DNA of 54,255 nucleotides, taken from the NCBI RefSeq assembly GCF_918698095.1, contig NZ_CAKKLY010000033.1:1-54255 (forward strand), given 5' to 3'. The notes under the pieces were generated by a model, which ran no database searches, was not told the DNA's origin, and saw only the letters and a program-made list of their open reading frames with translations. The DNA comes from Arthrobacter sp. Bi83. Lineage in GTDB: Bacteria; Actinomycetota; Actinomycetes; Actinomycetales; Micrococcaceae. Shown in pieces: positions 42,821 to 51,925 of this stretch; positions within the stretch are counted from its first letter, which is position 1, and every line of letters starts with the position of its first letter. The translations under genes and the position numbers were made by a program.

Positions 42821-42877
42821 CGAGGTGGCATTTCACGGCAATGTTCTCGAAAAACACTGCCGCAAAATGCCACCTCG
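42821..42877. repeat. Intergenic palindromic element, copy 3 (CGAGGTGGCATTT arms)
   Basis: CGAGGTGGCATTT (42821-42833) and AAATGCCACCTCG (42865-42877) are perfect inverted repeats, with an inner CGGCA/TGCCG stem. It ends 16 bases after the permease stop. Same size and design as copies 1, 2 and 4, but the arm sequence is different. Confidence 0.65.
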
Positions 42878-42893
42878 GCGAAGGGGAACGCGG

Positions 42894-44336
42894 TTAGGCC
42901 ATGCCCAGGGCCTGCTCGAGGGTGCCGATGCCGAAGAACAGGAGGAACGCGGCGGCGACGGCCCACATGAGCGGGTGAACGTCCCGTGCGCGGCCCTGGA
43001 AAGTGCGGACCAGCACATACGCGATGAAGCCCGCGCCCAGGCCGTTGGCGATCGAGTACGTGAACGGCATCAGGATAAAGGTCAGGAAGGCCGGAAGGGC
43101 GATGCCCCAGTCCTTCCAGTCGATCTTGCCCACCTGGGCCACCATCATGAAGCCGACCACCACCAGGGCGGGGGCCACGGCTTCGAACGGCACCAGGTTG
43201 ATGAGCGGCGTGAAGAACATGGCCACCAGGAACAGCAGCCCGGTCACAATCGAGGCCAGGCCCGTCCGTGCGCCTTCGCCGATGCCTGCACCGGATTCGA
43301 CGAAGATCTGGTTGGAGGACACGGACGCGCCGCCGCCCACGATCGCGCCGAGTGCGTCGACCTGCAGCACCCGGTCAACGTTGGGGATGTTGCCGTCCTT
43401 GTCCACGGTTCCGGCCTCGTTGGCCAGGCCCACCATGGTGCCCATGGCGTCGAAGAAGATGCTCAGCAGGATCACGAACGCCAGCAGTGTCGCGGCGATG
43501 AAGCCCAGGTGTTCGAAGGCGCCAAGCGGGTTGGCCTTGCCAATCAGGGAAAGGTCCGGGGCAGCCCACTCCGTGAACGTTGGGGCAACGAGGGACCAGC
43601 CCTGCGGGTTGACGTTCTTGCCGTCGAAGCTCGGGCCGATGTGCAGGGTGAATTCCAGGATGACGGAGAGGATGGTGGAGGCGATGATGCCGATCAGGAT
43701 GGCACCCCTGACCTTGCGGACCAGCAGGCCGATGGTCAGGATGAGGCCGAACACGAATACCAGCGTGGGCCAGCCCAGGAGCTTGCCGTCAAAGCCCAGG
43801 CCCACCGGGACAGTGGTGCCGGCCGCATCCGGGATGCGGCGCACGAACCCGGCGTTGACGAGCCCGATCAGGGCGATGAACAGGCCGATGCCCACCACGA
43901 TCGCCGTCTTGAGTCCGTCCGGAACAGCCTTGAACACCGCGATGCGGAATCCGGTGAGGACCAGGATCAGCATGGTGACGCCGGACAGCAGGACCAGGCC
44001 CATCATGTCCGGCCAGCTCAGCCCCGGGTTGGTGGCCACGGTGACGGCCACGAACGCGTTGACGCCCAGCCCCGTGGCCATGGCGAACGGGTGCTTGGCC
44101 CAGGCGCCCATGAGGATGGTGAGGATGCCCGCCACGAATGCGGTGACAGCAGCCACGGCAGGAAAGCCGAGCGTGGCGCCGGAGGAATCCGGGCCGGAAA
44201 GAATCAGCGGGTTCAGCACCACGATGTAGCTCATGGCGAAGAACGTGGCAAAACCGCCGCGGATCTCGCGGGAGAAGTTGGACCCCCGTTCGGAAATCTT
44301 GAAATACCGGTCCAGTGCAGAGCCCTGCTTAAGCAT
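42894..44336 (-). CDS. NCS2-family purine permease (AzgA-like)
   Basis: 480 residues with about 12-13 hydrophobic segments. The opening FFAMSYIVVLNPLILS, then MATGLGVNAFVAV, the FFDAMGTMVG segment and NQIFVESGAGIGEGARTGL are typical of the AzgA/PbuG hypoxanthine-adenine-guanine transporters. The ATG follows GGAGG. It stands alone; no purine-degradation gene is adjacent. Confidence 0.88.
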   Translation of the reverse strand: MLKQGSALDRYFKISERGSNFSREIRGGFATFFAMSYIVVLNPLILSGPDSSGATLGFPAVAAVTAFVAGILTILMGAWAKHPFAMATGLGVNAFVAVTVATNPGLSWPDMMGLVLLSGVTMLILVLTGFRIAVFKAVPDGLKTAIVVGIGLFIALIGLVNAGFVRRIPDAAGTTVPVGLGFDGKLLGWPTLVFVFGLILTIGLLVRKVRGAILIGIIASTILSVILEFTLHIGPSFDGKNVNPQGWSLVAPTFTEWAAPDLSLIGKANPLGAFEHLGFIAATLLAFVILLSIFFDAMGTMVGLANEAGTVDKDGNIPNVDRVLQVDALGAIVGGGASVSSNQIFVESGAGIGEGARTGLASIVTGLLFLVAMFFTPLINLVPFEAVAPALVVVGFMMVAQVGKIDWKDWGIALPAFLTFILMPFTYSIANGLGAGFIAYVLVRTFQGRARDVHPLMWAVAAAFLLFFGIGTLEQALGMA

Positions 44337-44444
44337 TAGTCCTCCGGGAGTTTTGGGGTTGGTTGAATCCTATTGGGTTGAAGGGATCCTCCCAGGCAAA
44401 TTCGCCTAGTCTGTAAGGAAGCCAACACGAGGAGAAATCCGCCC

Positions 44445-45098
44445 ATGCGTTCCACCCGCCAGCTGCTCATCGCCGTACTGGGCGCCGTCGCTTTTGCCGC
44501 GATGCTTTTCAGCGCCGGCCCGGCCTCAGCCCATGACGCCGCCGAGTCCAGCAGCCCGGCCGCTGGTGCCACCGTGGCAACGCCTCCCGCGAAGGTGTCC
44601 GTCACGTTTAACAACAACCCGCTCGGTTTGGGCTCGCAGATCAAGGTCAGCGACGCATCCGGAAGCGACTGGGCAGACGGCAAGGTGGAGATCGTTGACA
44701 ACGTGGCCTCGCAGAAGCTGCGGGACGGCGCGCCTGCGGGCAAGTACACGGTGGTCTGGCGCGTGGTCAGTTCGGACTCGCACCCCATTGAGGGGACTTT
44801 CACTTTCACTGCAACCGCCGGGGCGGCAGGCTCGACGGCGGCCGCTCCGGTTCCCACGGCAGGCACACCCCAGCCGGGAATCACCCCGGCTCCGGACAAG
44901 GTGCCGGACGCCTCGGAACCGTTCCCGTGGAGCCTGGTGGTGTTCGCAGCCGTGGCGCTGGGGCTGCTGGTTACACTCGGTGTCCTCGCTCGCCGCAGGC
45001 TCGTGGCCGGGAGCGACGACGAGGATTCCGGCGCGGGGGATACGGCTGACTCCGAAGGTGAGGGCACCGGGGCGCGCCCGGGAGGCCTGTCGTCGTAG
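44445..45098 (+). CDS. CopC-domain copper-binding protein with C-terminal membrane anchor
   Basis: 217 residues. A signal peptide ends at ASA before His30, which as the new N-terminus is the CopC copper ligand; Asp111 and His113 (in SSDSHPIEG) complete the site. A Pro/Thr-rich linker leads to a transmembrane segment near 157-178 and a charged cytoplasmic tail. The start follows GAGGAGAAA. No CopD gene is adjacent, so its partner is elsewhere or absent. Confidence 0.85.
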   Translation: MRSTRQLLIAVLGAVAFAAMLFSAGPASAHDAAESSSPAAGATVATPPAKVSVTFNNNPLGLGSQIKVSDASGSDWADGKVEIVDNVASQKLRDGAPAGKYTVVWRVVSSDSHPIEGTFTFTATAGAAGSTAAAPVPTAGTPQPGITPAPDKVPDASEPFPWSLVVFAAVALGLLVTLGVLARRRLVAGSDDEDSGAGDTADSEGEGTGARPGGLSS

Positions 45099-45103
45099 CC
45101 GGG

Positions 45104-45754
45104 TTACACGGCTTGGACGGAGGCCGGGAGGGCCGCGAAGCTTCCCGTGAGGACTGAGGGGACGCTGTCCGGGTGAACCTTGGCCGAGATGGCCTGGCCC
45201 ACCACCTTGGCCTGGCGGAGCACTTCCTTGGGTGTCGGGGTGATGAGCCCGCCCACCCCTACCAGATAGATGCCGATAGCGCGCATGGCAGCCACCAGGT
45301 TCTGACCCACCGAGATGCCGAGATCAGTGAGCATCCTGCGGAGCTGGCTGTTGGCGCAGCGCGTGAGCACGATATGGTCCGCCAGCAGTACGCCGTCGGG
45401 GGTGTGGACGGCCCACCGGTGGAGGGTGGGTCCGGCTGTCCCGGATCCCATCTTGTCCAGCAGCACCGCAGAGGTGTCGCTGCGGATGTCCAGCTGGTGG
45501 CTCGAAGCATAGTTGCGAAGGTGGCGCAGGATCTCGTTGCGCTCCTCCCGCGAAGAGCCATCGGCGGCGTCGCACCGTTGAAGGGGCGGCGTCTGGGACG
45601 TCTGGCCGCCGCCCGGGGACTCCAGCCCGCTCACGATGATGGAGTCCACCCCTCGCCGCCGAAGCTCGGTGGCGATTGCCAGGCCGGGAAGGCCGGCGCC
45701 GATGACCACCGTGGTGGTCCGTTCAGCTCCGCTGAGACCGGGCATGCTTGACAC
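45104..45754 (-). CDS. Small FAD/NAD(P)-binding protein
   Basis: 216 residues from a GTG at 45754, preceded by GAGGAGGAA eight bases upstream. The N-terminal dinucleotide fold is VVIGAGLPGLAIATELRRRG. Later parts resemble fragments of flavin monooxygenases (VLLADHIVLTRCAN near 130), but the protein is half the length of that family and lacks the substrate domain. It may be a truncated relative or a stand-alone redox protein. Confidence 0.6.
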   Translation of the reverse strand: MSSMPGLSGAERTTTVVIGAGLPGLAIATELRRRGVDSIIVSGLESPGGGQTSQTPPLQRCDAADGSSREERNEILRHLRNYASSHQLDIRSDTSAVLLDKMGSGTAGPTLHRWAVHTPDGVLLADHIVLTRCANSQLRRMLTDLGISVGQNLVAAMRAIGIYLVGVGGLITPTPKEVLRQAKVVGQAISAKVHPDSVPSVLTGSFAALPASVQAV

Positions 45755-46183
45755 TAGAGCTTCCTCCTCGAGATTTTCGAAGCGCAGGGCGTCCGTGCCC
45801 TGCACGGTCCGCTGCCCCAGCAAGCAGACACAAAATATGGTCCGGACGTGTTCTGAAACACAAATCTCGGATCAACAGTGCCTCGAAGAATACAGACTTT
45901 TTCGGACTCTGGATAGTCCTCCGGGAACATTGGCGGAGAACGGCCCTGGGTCAGGGTAAAGCCCCCGGGCAGCCATGCTTAACACGGCCTGAGATTCAGT
46001 CGCCGGAGGCACGATTGCTGTGCTCCGGGCATGCTTGCTAAGTACTCTCTGACCGAGAATAGTTGTGTCAAGGAGCAGGTTTTCTACACCCGGGTAAAGA
46101 AGGCCTGCAGGGTGACGGCGATTGTGCCTCTGTCTGGCAGAATAGCCGCATCATCAGGGCAGTATCGCGAGGAGGCGGACCGA
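45755..46183. other. Intergenic region upstream of the universal stress protein
   Basis: No gene that I can support. It contains CATGCTTAACAC (45974-45985) and GCATGCTTGCTA (46029-46040), both close to one half of the palindrome at 7255, and the inverted repeat GGACT-CTGGAT-AGTCC near 45905. It probably contains the promoters of the divergent genes at 45754 and 46184. Confidence 0.5.
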
Positions 46184-47221
46184 ATGGGCGCACACGAGTT
46201 GCATCCGGACCCGGCACGGAATGGCGACGGCAGGTCCCCCAGGCCCCAGGGGATAGTGGTCGGCGTCGACGGTTCAGACCATGGGCAGTGTGCGCTGGTG
46301 TGGGCAGCCCGTGAAGCCGAGCGCCGCCGTCGTCCGCTTCACATCGTCACCGCATACTCTGTCCCCATTTTCGCGGCGTCGGGCCTCGACGGCGGGTACG
46401 CCACCGTGGACGACTCGGTGATCCGCGAGGGTGCCGAGGCAATCCTGAAGCATGCGGCGGACAAGGTTGCCGGCTACAACATCGACGTCAGCGCCGCCGT
46501 CGAGAACGGCGACGCCTCCGGGGTGCTGCTGGAAATGTCCGAAACCGCCGAGCTTCTGGTCGTTGGAACGCGCGGCCGCGGAGGCTTCGTGGGGCGGCTC
46601 CTCGGCTCGGTCAGCAGCGCGCTGCCGGCGCACGCCAAATGCGCCACAGTGACCGTCCCCCTGATCTGCTCGGACCGCCTGGGGGAGACCACGCAGGACA
46701 AGCACATCAGGGCTGAACAGGCCAAAGCGGGCCGCGCTCCCGTGGAGAACGTCGTTGTGGTGGGCGTGGACGGCTCCGAGCAGGCCCGCGTCGCCGTACT
46801 TGAGGCCGCGGCCCAGGCCGAGCGGCTCGGAGCGCCGCTTCGGGTGATCTGCGCGGTGCCCCAGTACAGCGGATCGCTGGCGTGGGTGCCGGCGCCGCTG
46901 GACAGGGAAGCGCTGTTTGCTGACATCCAGATCCAGCTCAAGGCCGGCGTCGCCTGGCTGCAGAGCCACTTCCCCCGGCTCGCCATCGAAACCCGGCTCC
47001 TGGACGGCTCCCCTGTGGAAGTGCTCGTTGAGGCCAGCCGCCACGTGGAGCTGGTGGTCGTCGGCACCCGCGGCCGCGGCGGTTTCGCCGGGATGCTCCT
47101 GGGTTCCACGTCGGACGGCGTCCTGCACCACGCCAAGAGCCCGGTCATGGTGGTGCCGGACAGGGAGGATCTGCGGCTTGCCGACCGCGCCAGCTTCGGC
47201 CCCATGCTCGGCGCCTCGTAG
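46184..47221 (+). CDS. Tandem universal stress protein (two UspA domains)
   Basis: 345 residues from the ATG at 46184, which follows GAGGAGG. Two UspA domains, each starting GVDGS and ending with a nucleotide-binding GTRGRGGF-x-G-x-LLGS segment, at about 25-165 and 190-330. The G-2x-G-9x-G-(S/T) pattern in both predicts ATP binding. In mycobacteria such tandem proteins are induced by hypoxia or dormancy. The dikinase-like gene starts three bases after its stop. Confidence 0.9.
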   Translation: MGAHELHPDPARNGDGRSPRPQGIVVGVDGSDHGQCALVWAAREAERRRRPLHIVTAYSVPIFAASGLDGGYATVDDSVIREGAEAILKHAADKVAGYNIDVSAAVENGDASGVLLEMSETAELLVVGTRGRGGFVGRLLGSVSSALPAHAKCATVTVPLICSDRLGETTQDKHIRAEQAKAGRAPVENVVVVGVDGSEQARVAVLEAAAQAERLGAPLRVICAVPQYSGSLAWVPAPLDREALFADIQIQLKAGVAWLQSHFPRLAIETRLLDGSPVEVLVEASRHVELVVVGTRGRGGFAGMLLGSTSDGVLHHAKSPVMVVPDREDLRLADRASFGPMLGAS

Positions 47222-47224
47222 CCG

Positions 47225-49921
47225 ATGGGCGCGCTGGTTCTCGGCCTCGGTGACATCAGCGCCAACATGTTGCCCCTGGTGGGCGGCAAGGCCGCGAACC
47301 TCGGCGAGCTCCTATCCGCCGGCCTGCCCGTGCCGGACGGCTTCTGCCTTACCACCGAGGCGTACGTTGAAGCGGTGGCCCCGCTCGGGCTCGCCGACGT
47401 GCACCGCACCCTGGAGGCCACCCCGACGGATGACCTGGACAGGCTCGCCGAGCTGGCAGGCCGGGCCCGGAGCCTGATTGAGGCGGCCGAGCTCCCGCCG
47501 GGGATCGCCGCCCAGGTGCAGGCCGCCTACGAGGCGATGGGCGGCACGGACCGGCCGGACGTTCCGGTGGCGGTCAGGTCGTCGGCCACGGCCGAGGACC
47601 TGCCGTTCGCCAGTTTCGCTGGCCAGCAGGACACCTATCTCAACGTGGTGGGGGCGGATGCCCTGGTGGCCTCCGTGCGGAAATGCTGGGCGTCCCTCTG
47701 GACGGACCGCGCGGTCGCCTACCGCGCCAGCCGCGGCATTGACCCGTCCACGGTGGCGCTCGCCGTCGTTGTCCAGCGCATGGTGGACGCCGCATCGGCG
47801 GGCGTCATGTTCACAGCGAACCCCGTGACCGGCCGCCGCCGCGAGTCGGTGATCGATGCCAGCCCGGGCCTGGGCGAGGCGGTGGTGTCCGGCGCGGTCA
47901 ACCCGGACCATTTCGTGGTGGACATCGCGTCCGGGAAGATCCTGGAGCGCCGGCTGGGAGACAAACGGCTGGTGGTCCGCGCGTTGCCCGGGGGCGGCAC
48001 TGAAAGCGTGGACCAGCCTGCTGCGGCAGGGAAGCCCTGCCTGACGGACCCGCAGATCCGGGAGCTGGCCGCGCTGGGCGGCCGGGCAGAAAACCACTAC
48101 GGATCGCCCCAGGATACCGAGTGGGCGATCGACACGCGCGGCAAGGCCTGGCTGACGCAGTCCCGCCCCATCACCACGCTGTATCCGCTGGCGGACAAAG
48201 CCAGGCCGGGGGAGGACATCCGCGTCTACCTGTGCTTCAGCCTCGCCCAGGGGCTGACCCGGCCCATCACTCCGATGGGGCTCGCGGCCATCCGGATCAT
48301 TGCGTCCTCCATTGGACGTGCGGCAGGCTTCGACGTGCCGGACGCACGGAATGGCCCCTCTCCCTACGTCGAGGCCGGCCAGCGCATCTTCTTCGACCTG
48401 ACCACCGTGGCGCGGAGCACCGTGGGACGCCGCATCGTCCCTAAGGTGTTTGACGTGATGGAGGCGCGCTCCGCGGCGGTCCTGCGCCGGGTGTTCGTGG
48501 ACCCGCGGTTTTCCATCACCCGGCGAACTCCCTTGGGGCTCCTGAAACACGTGGGGCCCGTGGCGGTGCGTGCCCACGTGCCGGAATCCCTGCTGCGCGC
48601 GCTGTTCCGCCCGGAAGCCGCACTGCGGCGCCTCGAAGCGTTTACCAGGAACTTCAGCGATTCCCTGAACCTGCCACCGGGGGCTTCGCCGCGGCAGCGT
48701 CTTGACTACGCTGAGCAAGTCCTGGCCCGAATGTTTCCCATAGTCACCGCCATCCTTCCGCTGCCTGCCCTCGGCTTTGCGATGCTGGCGCTCGCAGGAA
48801 AGCTTGCGGGAGGGAAGGAACGTTCCGGAAGTGAACGGAGCATCGAGCTGCAGCCGATTCTCCGGGGCCTGCCCAACAACGTCACCACCGCGATGGACCT
48901 GGAGCTGTGGCGGCTGGCAGCGGCGATCCGTGCCGACGACGGGTCCGCCCGAATGTTCTCCGGGCAGCCGCTGACCGTGCTCGCGCAGCGTTTCAGCGCC
49001 GGCGAACTTCCCGCCGTGGCGCAGGCGGGCCTGGCCGGGTTCCTGGAGCGGTTCGGCCACCGGGCTGTGGCTGAAATCGACGTCGGCATGCCCCGCTGGC
49101 GGGATGACCCGACCCATATCCTTGGCGTGCTCGCCAATTACCTGCGGCTCGACGACCCGGACCTGGCCCCGGACCGCCAGTTCCGCAAAGCGGAAGACGA
49201 AGCGGAGGCACAGGTGGCCCGGCTGGTGGCCGAGACCACGGCCAGGAGCCGGGTCCGGGGCGCCCTCGTCCGCGCGGCGCTCCGGCGGGCCCGGCTGTTC
49301 GCAGGCCTGCGGGAACTTCCCAAGTACCAGCTCGTGGTGGCGCTGGCCGAGGTCCGGCGGCAGGTGGCCGAGGTGGGCGCCACTCTGGCGGCCGAGGGGC
49401 GGATCGCCCGCGCCGACGACGTCTTCTTCCTGGACTTTGCCGAGGCCGGGCAAGCACTGGACGGCGCGGACATGCAGGAACTCGTGGCCCGGCGGCAGGG
49501 GGCCTACTACCTCGAGCTGGAGCGGCGGCGAATCCCGCGGCTGCTTCTCTCCGACGGCACCGAGCCCGAGACCCTGCTTTCGTCGGACGGGGCTGCCGGG
49601 GAAGGTGCCCTGACGGGAAGCCCGGCATCGGCGGGAACTGTGACTGCTCCGGCCCGGGTCATCCTGAATCCGGTGGGCGCGCACCTGGAGCCGGGTGAGA
49701 TCCTTGTCGCGCCCTCCACCGATCCGGGCTGGACGCCGCTCTTCCTCACCGCCGGAGGCCTCGTCATGGAAATGGGCGGCCCCAACTCGCACGGCGCGGT
49801 GGTCGCCAGGGAGTACGGCATCCCCGCTGTCGTGGGCGTCGCGGACGCCACGTCGGTTCTCCGGACGGGACAGAGCATAACGGTCGACGGCGGTGCGGGC
49901 ACCATACTGCCCGGAAGCTGA
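47225..49921 (+). CDS. PEP-synthase/rifampin-phosphotransferase-like dikinase
   Basis: 898 residues in three parts. Residues 1-330 are the ATP-grasp pyruvate-phosphate-dikinase-type domain (LVGGKAANLGELLSAGLPVP, then VAVRSSATAEDLP). Residues 330-790 are a helical middle domain. Residues 800-898 hold the phospho-His domain with GGPNSHGAVVAREYGIPAVV (His856). This order matches rifampin phosphotransferases, which put the beta phosphate of ATP on rifampin. The middle domain shows QGLTRPITPMGLAA instead of the motif I remember from proven Rph enzymes, so the substrate is open. It starts three bases after the stress protein. Confidence 0.72.
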   Translation: MGALVLGLGDISANMLPLVGGKAANLGELLSAGLPVPDGFCLTTEAYVEAVAPLGLADVHRTLEATPTDDLDRLAELAGRARSLIEAAELPPGIAAQVQAAYEAMGGTDRPDVPVAVRSSATAEDLPFASFAGQQDTYLNVVGADALVASVRKCWASLWTDRAVAYRASRGIDPSTVALAVVVQRMVDAASAGVMFTANPVTGRRRESVIDASPGLGEAVVSGAVNPDHFVVDIASGKILERRLGDKRLVVRALPGGGTESVDQPAAAGKPCLTDPQIRELAALGGRAENHYGSPQDTEWAIDTRGKAWLTQSRPITTLYPLADKARPGEDIRVYLCFSLAQGLTRPITPMGLAAIRIIASSIGRAAGFDVPDARNGPSPYVEAGQRIFFDLTTVARSTVGRRIVPKVFDVMEARSAAVLRRVFVDPRFSITRRTPLGLLKHVGPVAVRAHVPESLLRALFRPEAALRRLEAFTRNFSDSLNLPPGASPRQRLDYAEQVLARMFPIVTAILPLPALGFAMLALAGKLAGGKERSGSERSIELQPILRGLPNNVTTAMDLELWRLAAAIRADDGSARMFSGQPLTVLAQRFSAGELPAVAQAGLAGFLERFGHRAVAEIDVGMPRWRDDPTHILGVLANYLRLDDPDLAPDRQFRKAEDEAEAQVARLVAETTARSRVRGALVRAALRRARLFAGLRELPKYQLVVALAEVRRQVAEVGATLAAEGRIARADDVFFLDFAEAGQALDGADMQELVARRQGAYYLELERRRIPRLLLSDGTEPETLLSSDGAAGEGALTGSPASAGTVTAPARVILNPVGAHLEPGEILVAPSTDPGWTPLFLTAGGLVMEMGGPNSHGAVVAREYGIPAVVGVADATSVLRTGQSITVDGGAGTILPGS

Positions 49922-49933
49922 CGGCTCCCGCGC

Positions 49934-50001
49934 ACCCAAACTGGCCTACTTAATGTCGTTTTGCGGGCTCAAAGCGGCCTAAAATGCGAGTCAATTTGGG
50001 T
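49934..50001. repeat. Intergenic palindromic element, copy 4 (ACCCAAA arms)
   Basis: ACCCAAA (49934-49940) and TTTGGGT (49995-50001) enclose imperfect pairing (GTCGTTTTG with CAAAGCGGC). It lies between convergent genes and includes the last codons and stop of the DedA gene. Same role and size as the other three elements. Confidence 0.6.
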
Positions 50002-50650
50002 CCTCCGCCGACTTCCTCCGCCGGATGTAGCGGATGACCAGCCAGACAACGACGACTGCCAAGGCGGCGTACACCGCGTAGTTCAGATAGCGGGCGTACT
50101 GTTCCACCATCGAATACTGTTTGCCCAGCAGGACACCCAGACCGATCAGCAGCCCGTTCCAGATCCCGCTTCCAGCGATGGTGAAGACGCTGAACGTTCC
50201 CAGATGCATCTTCTCGGCGCCGGCAGGCAGCGAAATGAGGCTGCGTACGCCGGGAAGGAGCCGGCCGAAAAAGACGGCGGACTTGCCGTGGCGCCGGAAC
50301 CAGCGCTCGGCGGTTTCGAAGTCCTCCCGGTCAACCAGCGGCAGCTTGGAGAGCCAGCGGATGGACCGTTCCAGCCCGAGCTTCGCTCCGAGGAAATACA
50401 GTGCCAGCGCACCCACGTAGGCGCCCAGGGTGCTGGTGAGGAAGACCAGGCCCAGGCTCATTGATCCTTGCCGGGTCAGGAATCCGGCGAGGGGAAGGAT
50501 GACCTCGCTGGGGATCGGCGGGAAAATCGTTTCTGCGAGCGTGAACAGCCCTACGCCCCATTCGCCCAGCGCGTCCATGGACTGGGCGGCAAAGCCGACT
50601 ATCCCGGTCAGCTCGTCCGCCGGGGTGGTTGAGGCAGCATAGATGCTCAT
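49991..50650 (-). CDS. DedA-family membrane protein
   Basis: 219 residues from the ATG at 50650 (GGGAGCC upstream). Family markers: the FPPIPSEVILPLAGFL segment in the first half and GKSAVFFGRLLPGVRSLISL, with the conserved Arg and the following PAG. Four to five membrane segments; DedA proteins flip polyprenyl phosphates or phospholipids. It lies alone, convergent with the dikinase gene. Confidence 0.88.
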   Translation of the reverse strand: MSIYAASTTPADELTGIVGFAAQSMDALGEWGVGLFTLAETIFPPIPSEVILPLAGFLTRQGSMSLGLVFLTSTLGAYVGALALYFLGAKLGLERSIRWLSKLPLVDREDFETAERWFRRHGKSAVFFGRLLPGVRSLISLPAGAEKMHLGTFSVFTIAGSGIWNGLLIGLGVLLGKQYSMVEQYARYLNYAVYAALAVVVVWLVIRYIRRRKSAEDPN

Positions 50651-50803
50651 TTGCTCGGGCTCCCACGGCTGGATGACGGCGTCCCGTCCAGTCTGGCCCA
50701 GTACGTTCGCGGGCGAAAGCGCGGCGCCGGAATTAGGGGCTGTCAGGGGATGTGCCGAGGCGTACCCTGAGGATATAACCTGCGACGTCGGAGTGGAGTT
50801 GAG

Positions 50804-51925
50804 ATGGCCTCCAAGTGGCTGCGGTGGACGCCCGCCGTGGCCGTACCTGCTGTAATTGCTGCCGGAGTGCTGGCAGGGTCCGTTCCCGCCAGCGCCCGGG
50901 ATCCCCTGCCCGACAAGACGCCTGCCCAGGTGCTCGCCATGATTGGACAGCACACTACCAAGTCCCTGTCAGGAACGCTGGAACAGACGTCCGAGTTCGG
51001 CTTGCCCGATGTTCCCCAGATCGGTCCCTCGTCCGGTGCCGGCACGGGCTCGATTGCGGAACTGCTGGCAGGACCGCACAGCGCGCGCGTCTACGTCGAC
51101 GGCCCCACCAAAGTGCGGGTCCAGGTCATGGACCGGCTCGCCGAGCGTGACGCAGTGCGGCAGGGCAACGACGTCTGGCTGTACAACTCCAAAGACAACA
51201 CCGCCACCCACGTGACGCTGCCGGAGAAGGCCGCAGGCCACAAATCGCCCGACTCCCGCACGCCGGGAACCATGGCAACGCCGGAGGAGCTCGCGGCCCG
51301 GATGCTGGCAAAGATCGACTCGTCCACGGACGTGACCGTCGGTAACGACGTCGAGGTGGCGGGACGCGCTGCCTACAATTTGACGCTGACTCCGCGCTCG
51401 CAGGGGACGCTGGTCGAATCCGTGGCCATCGCCGTGGACGGTGAGAAGGGGCTGCCGCTCAGCGTGGAGGTGCGGGCACGCGGCCAGGCCGAGCCTGCGT
51501 TCCGGACCGCGTTCTCCAGCCTGACGCTGGGTGCCCCGGATGCCGGCCTCTTCAACTTCACGCCGCCGCCCGGTGCCACGATCAAGAACCTGGCGCTGCC
51601 GGCAACGCCCCATGCCGCGAAGGACATGGGCAAGCACCACGCCAAGGGTAAAGCTACGAACGCGACCGGAAAGTCCCCGTCGCTGACGGGCTCCGGCTGG
51701 GAGACCGTGGTCGGGTTCCCCGCCCGTGCCGGCGGTGCGAATGCCGATGCGCCGTCCGCCGATACCCTGCTGAAGGACCCGCTGCTTCGGCAGGCCATAA
51801 TCACTGTTCCCGGCGGCCGGGCGATCTCGACGTCCCTGCTGAACGTTCTGCTGACCGACGACGGCCGTGTCTTTGCCGGGTCTGTACCGCTGGAGCGGCT
51901 GCAGGCTGCCGCTGCCGCGAGGTGA
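50804..51925 (+). CDS. Secreted LolA-like protein, first gene of an ABC exporter operon
   Basis: 373 residues. A signal peptide (about 8-31, ending ASA) is followed by a beta-rich LolA/LppX-like fold: LSGTLEQTSEFGLP, VRVQVMDRLAERDAV and VWLYNSKDNTATHV. A His/Lys-rich linker (about 270-290) precedes the C-terminal segment. There is no lipobox, so it is either released or anchored by its partner. It overlaps the ABC ATPase start (GTGA) and may carry the substrate of that transporter. Confidence 0.72.
   Translation: MASKWLRWTPAVAVPAVIAAGVLAGSVPASARDPLPDKTPAQVLAMIGQHTTKSLSGTLEQTSEFGLPDVPQIGPSSGAGTGSIAELLAGPHSARVYVDGPTKVRVQVMDRLAERDAVRQGNDVWLYNSKDNTATHVTLPEKAAGHKSPDSRTPGTMATPEELAARMLAKIDSSTDVTVGNDVEVAGRAAYNLTLTPRSQGTLVESVAIAVDGEKGLPLSVEVRARGQAEPAFRTAFSSLTLGAPDAGLFNFTPPPGATIKNLALPATPHAAKDMGKHHAKGKATNATGKSPSLTGSGWETVVGFPARAGGANADAPSADTLLKDPLLRQAIITVPGGRAISTSLLNVLLTDDGRVFAGSVPLERLQAAAAAR

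Noticed and set aside
42720..44339. Plus-strand frame opposite the purine permease
   Set aside because: Antisense of a transmembrane protein; its low-complexity polar composition has no family resemblance.
47225..49921. Firm call as rifampin phosphotransferase
   Set aside because: Domain order agrees, but the middle domain does not show the motif I associate with proven Rph enzymes, so only a family-level name is given.
47312..49939. Long minus-strand frame opposite the dikinase gene
   Set aside because: Same high-GC effect; rich in His, Arg, Gly and Pro with no domain, while the plus strand has clear catalytic motifs.
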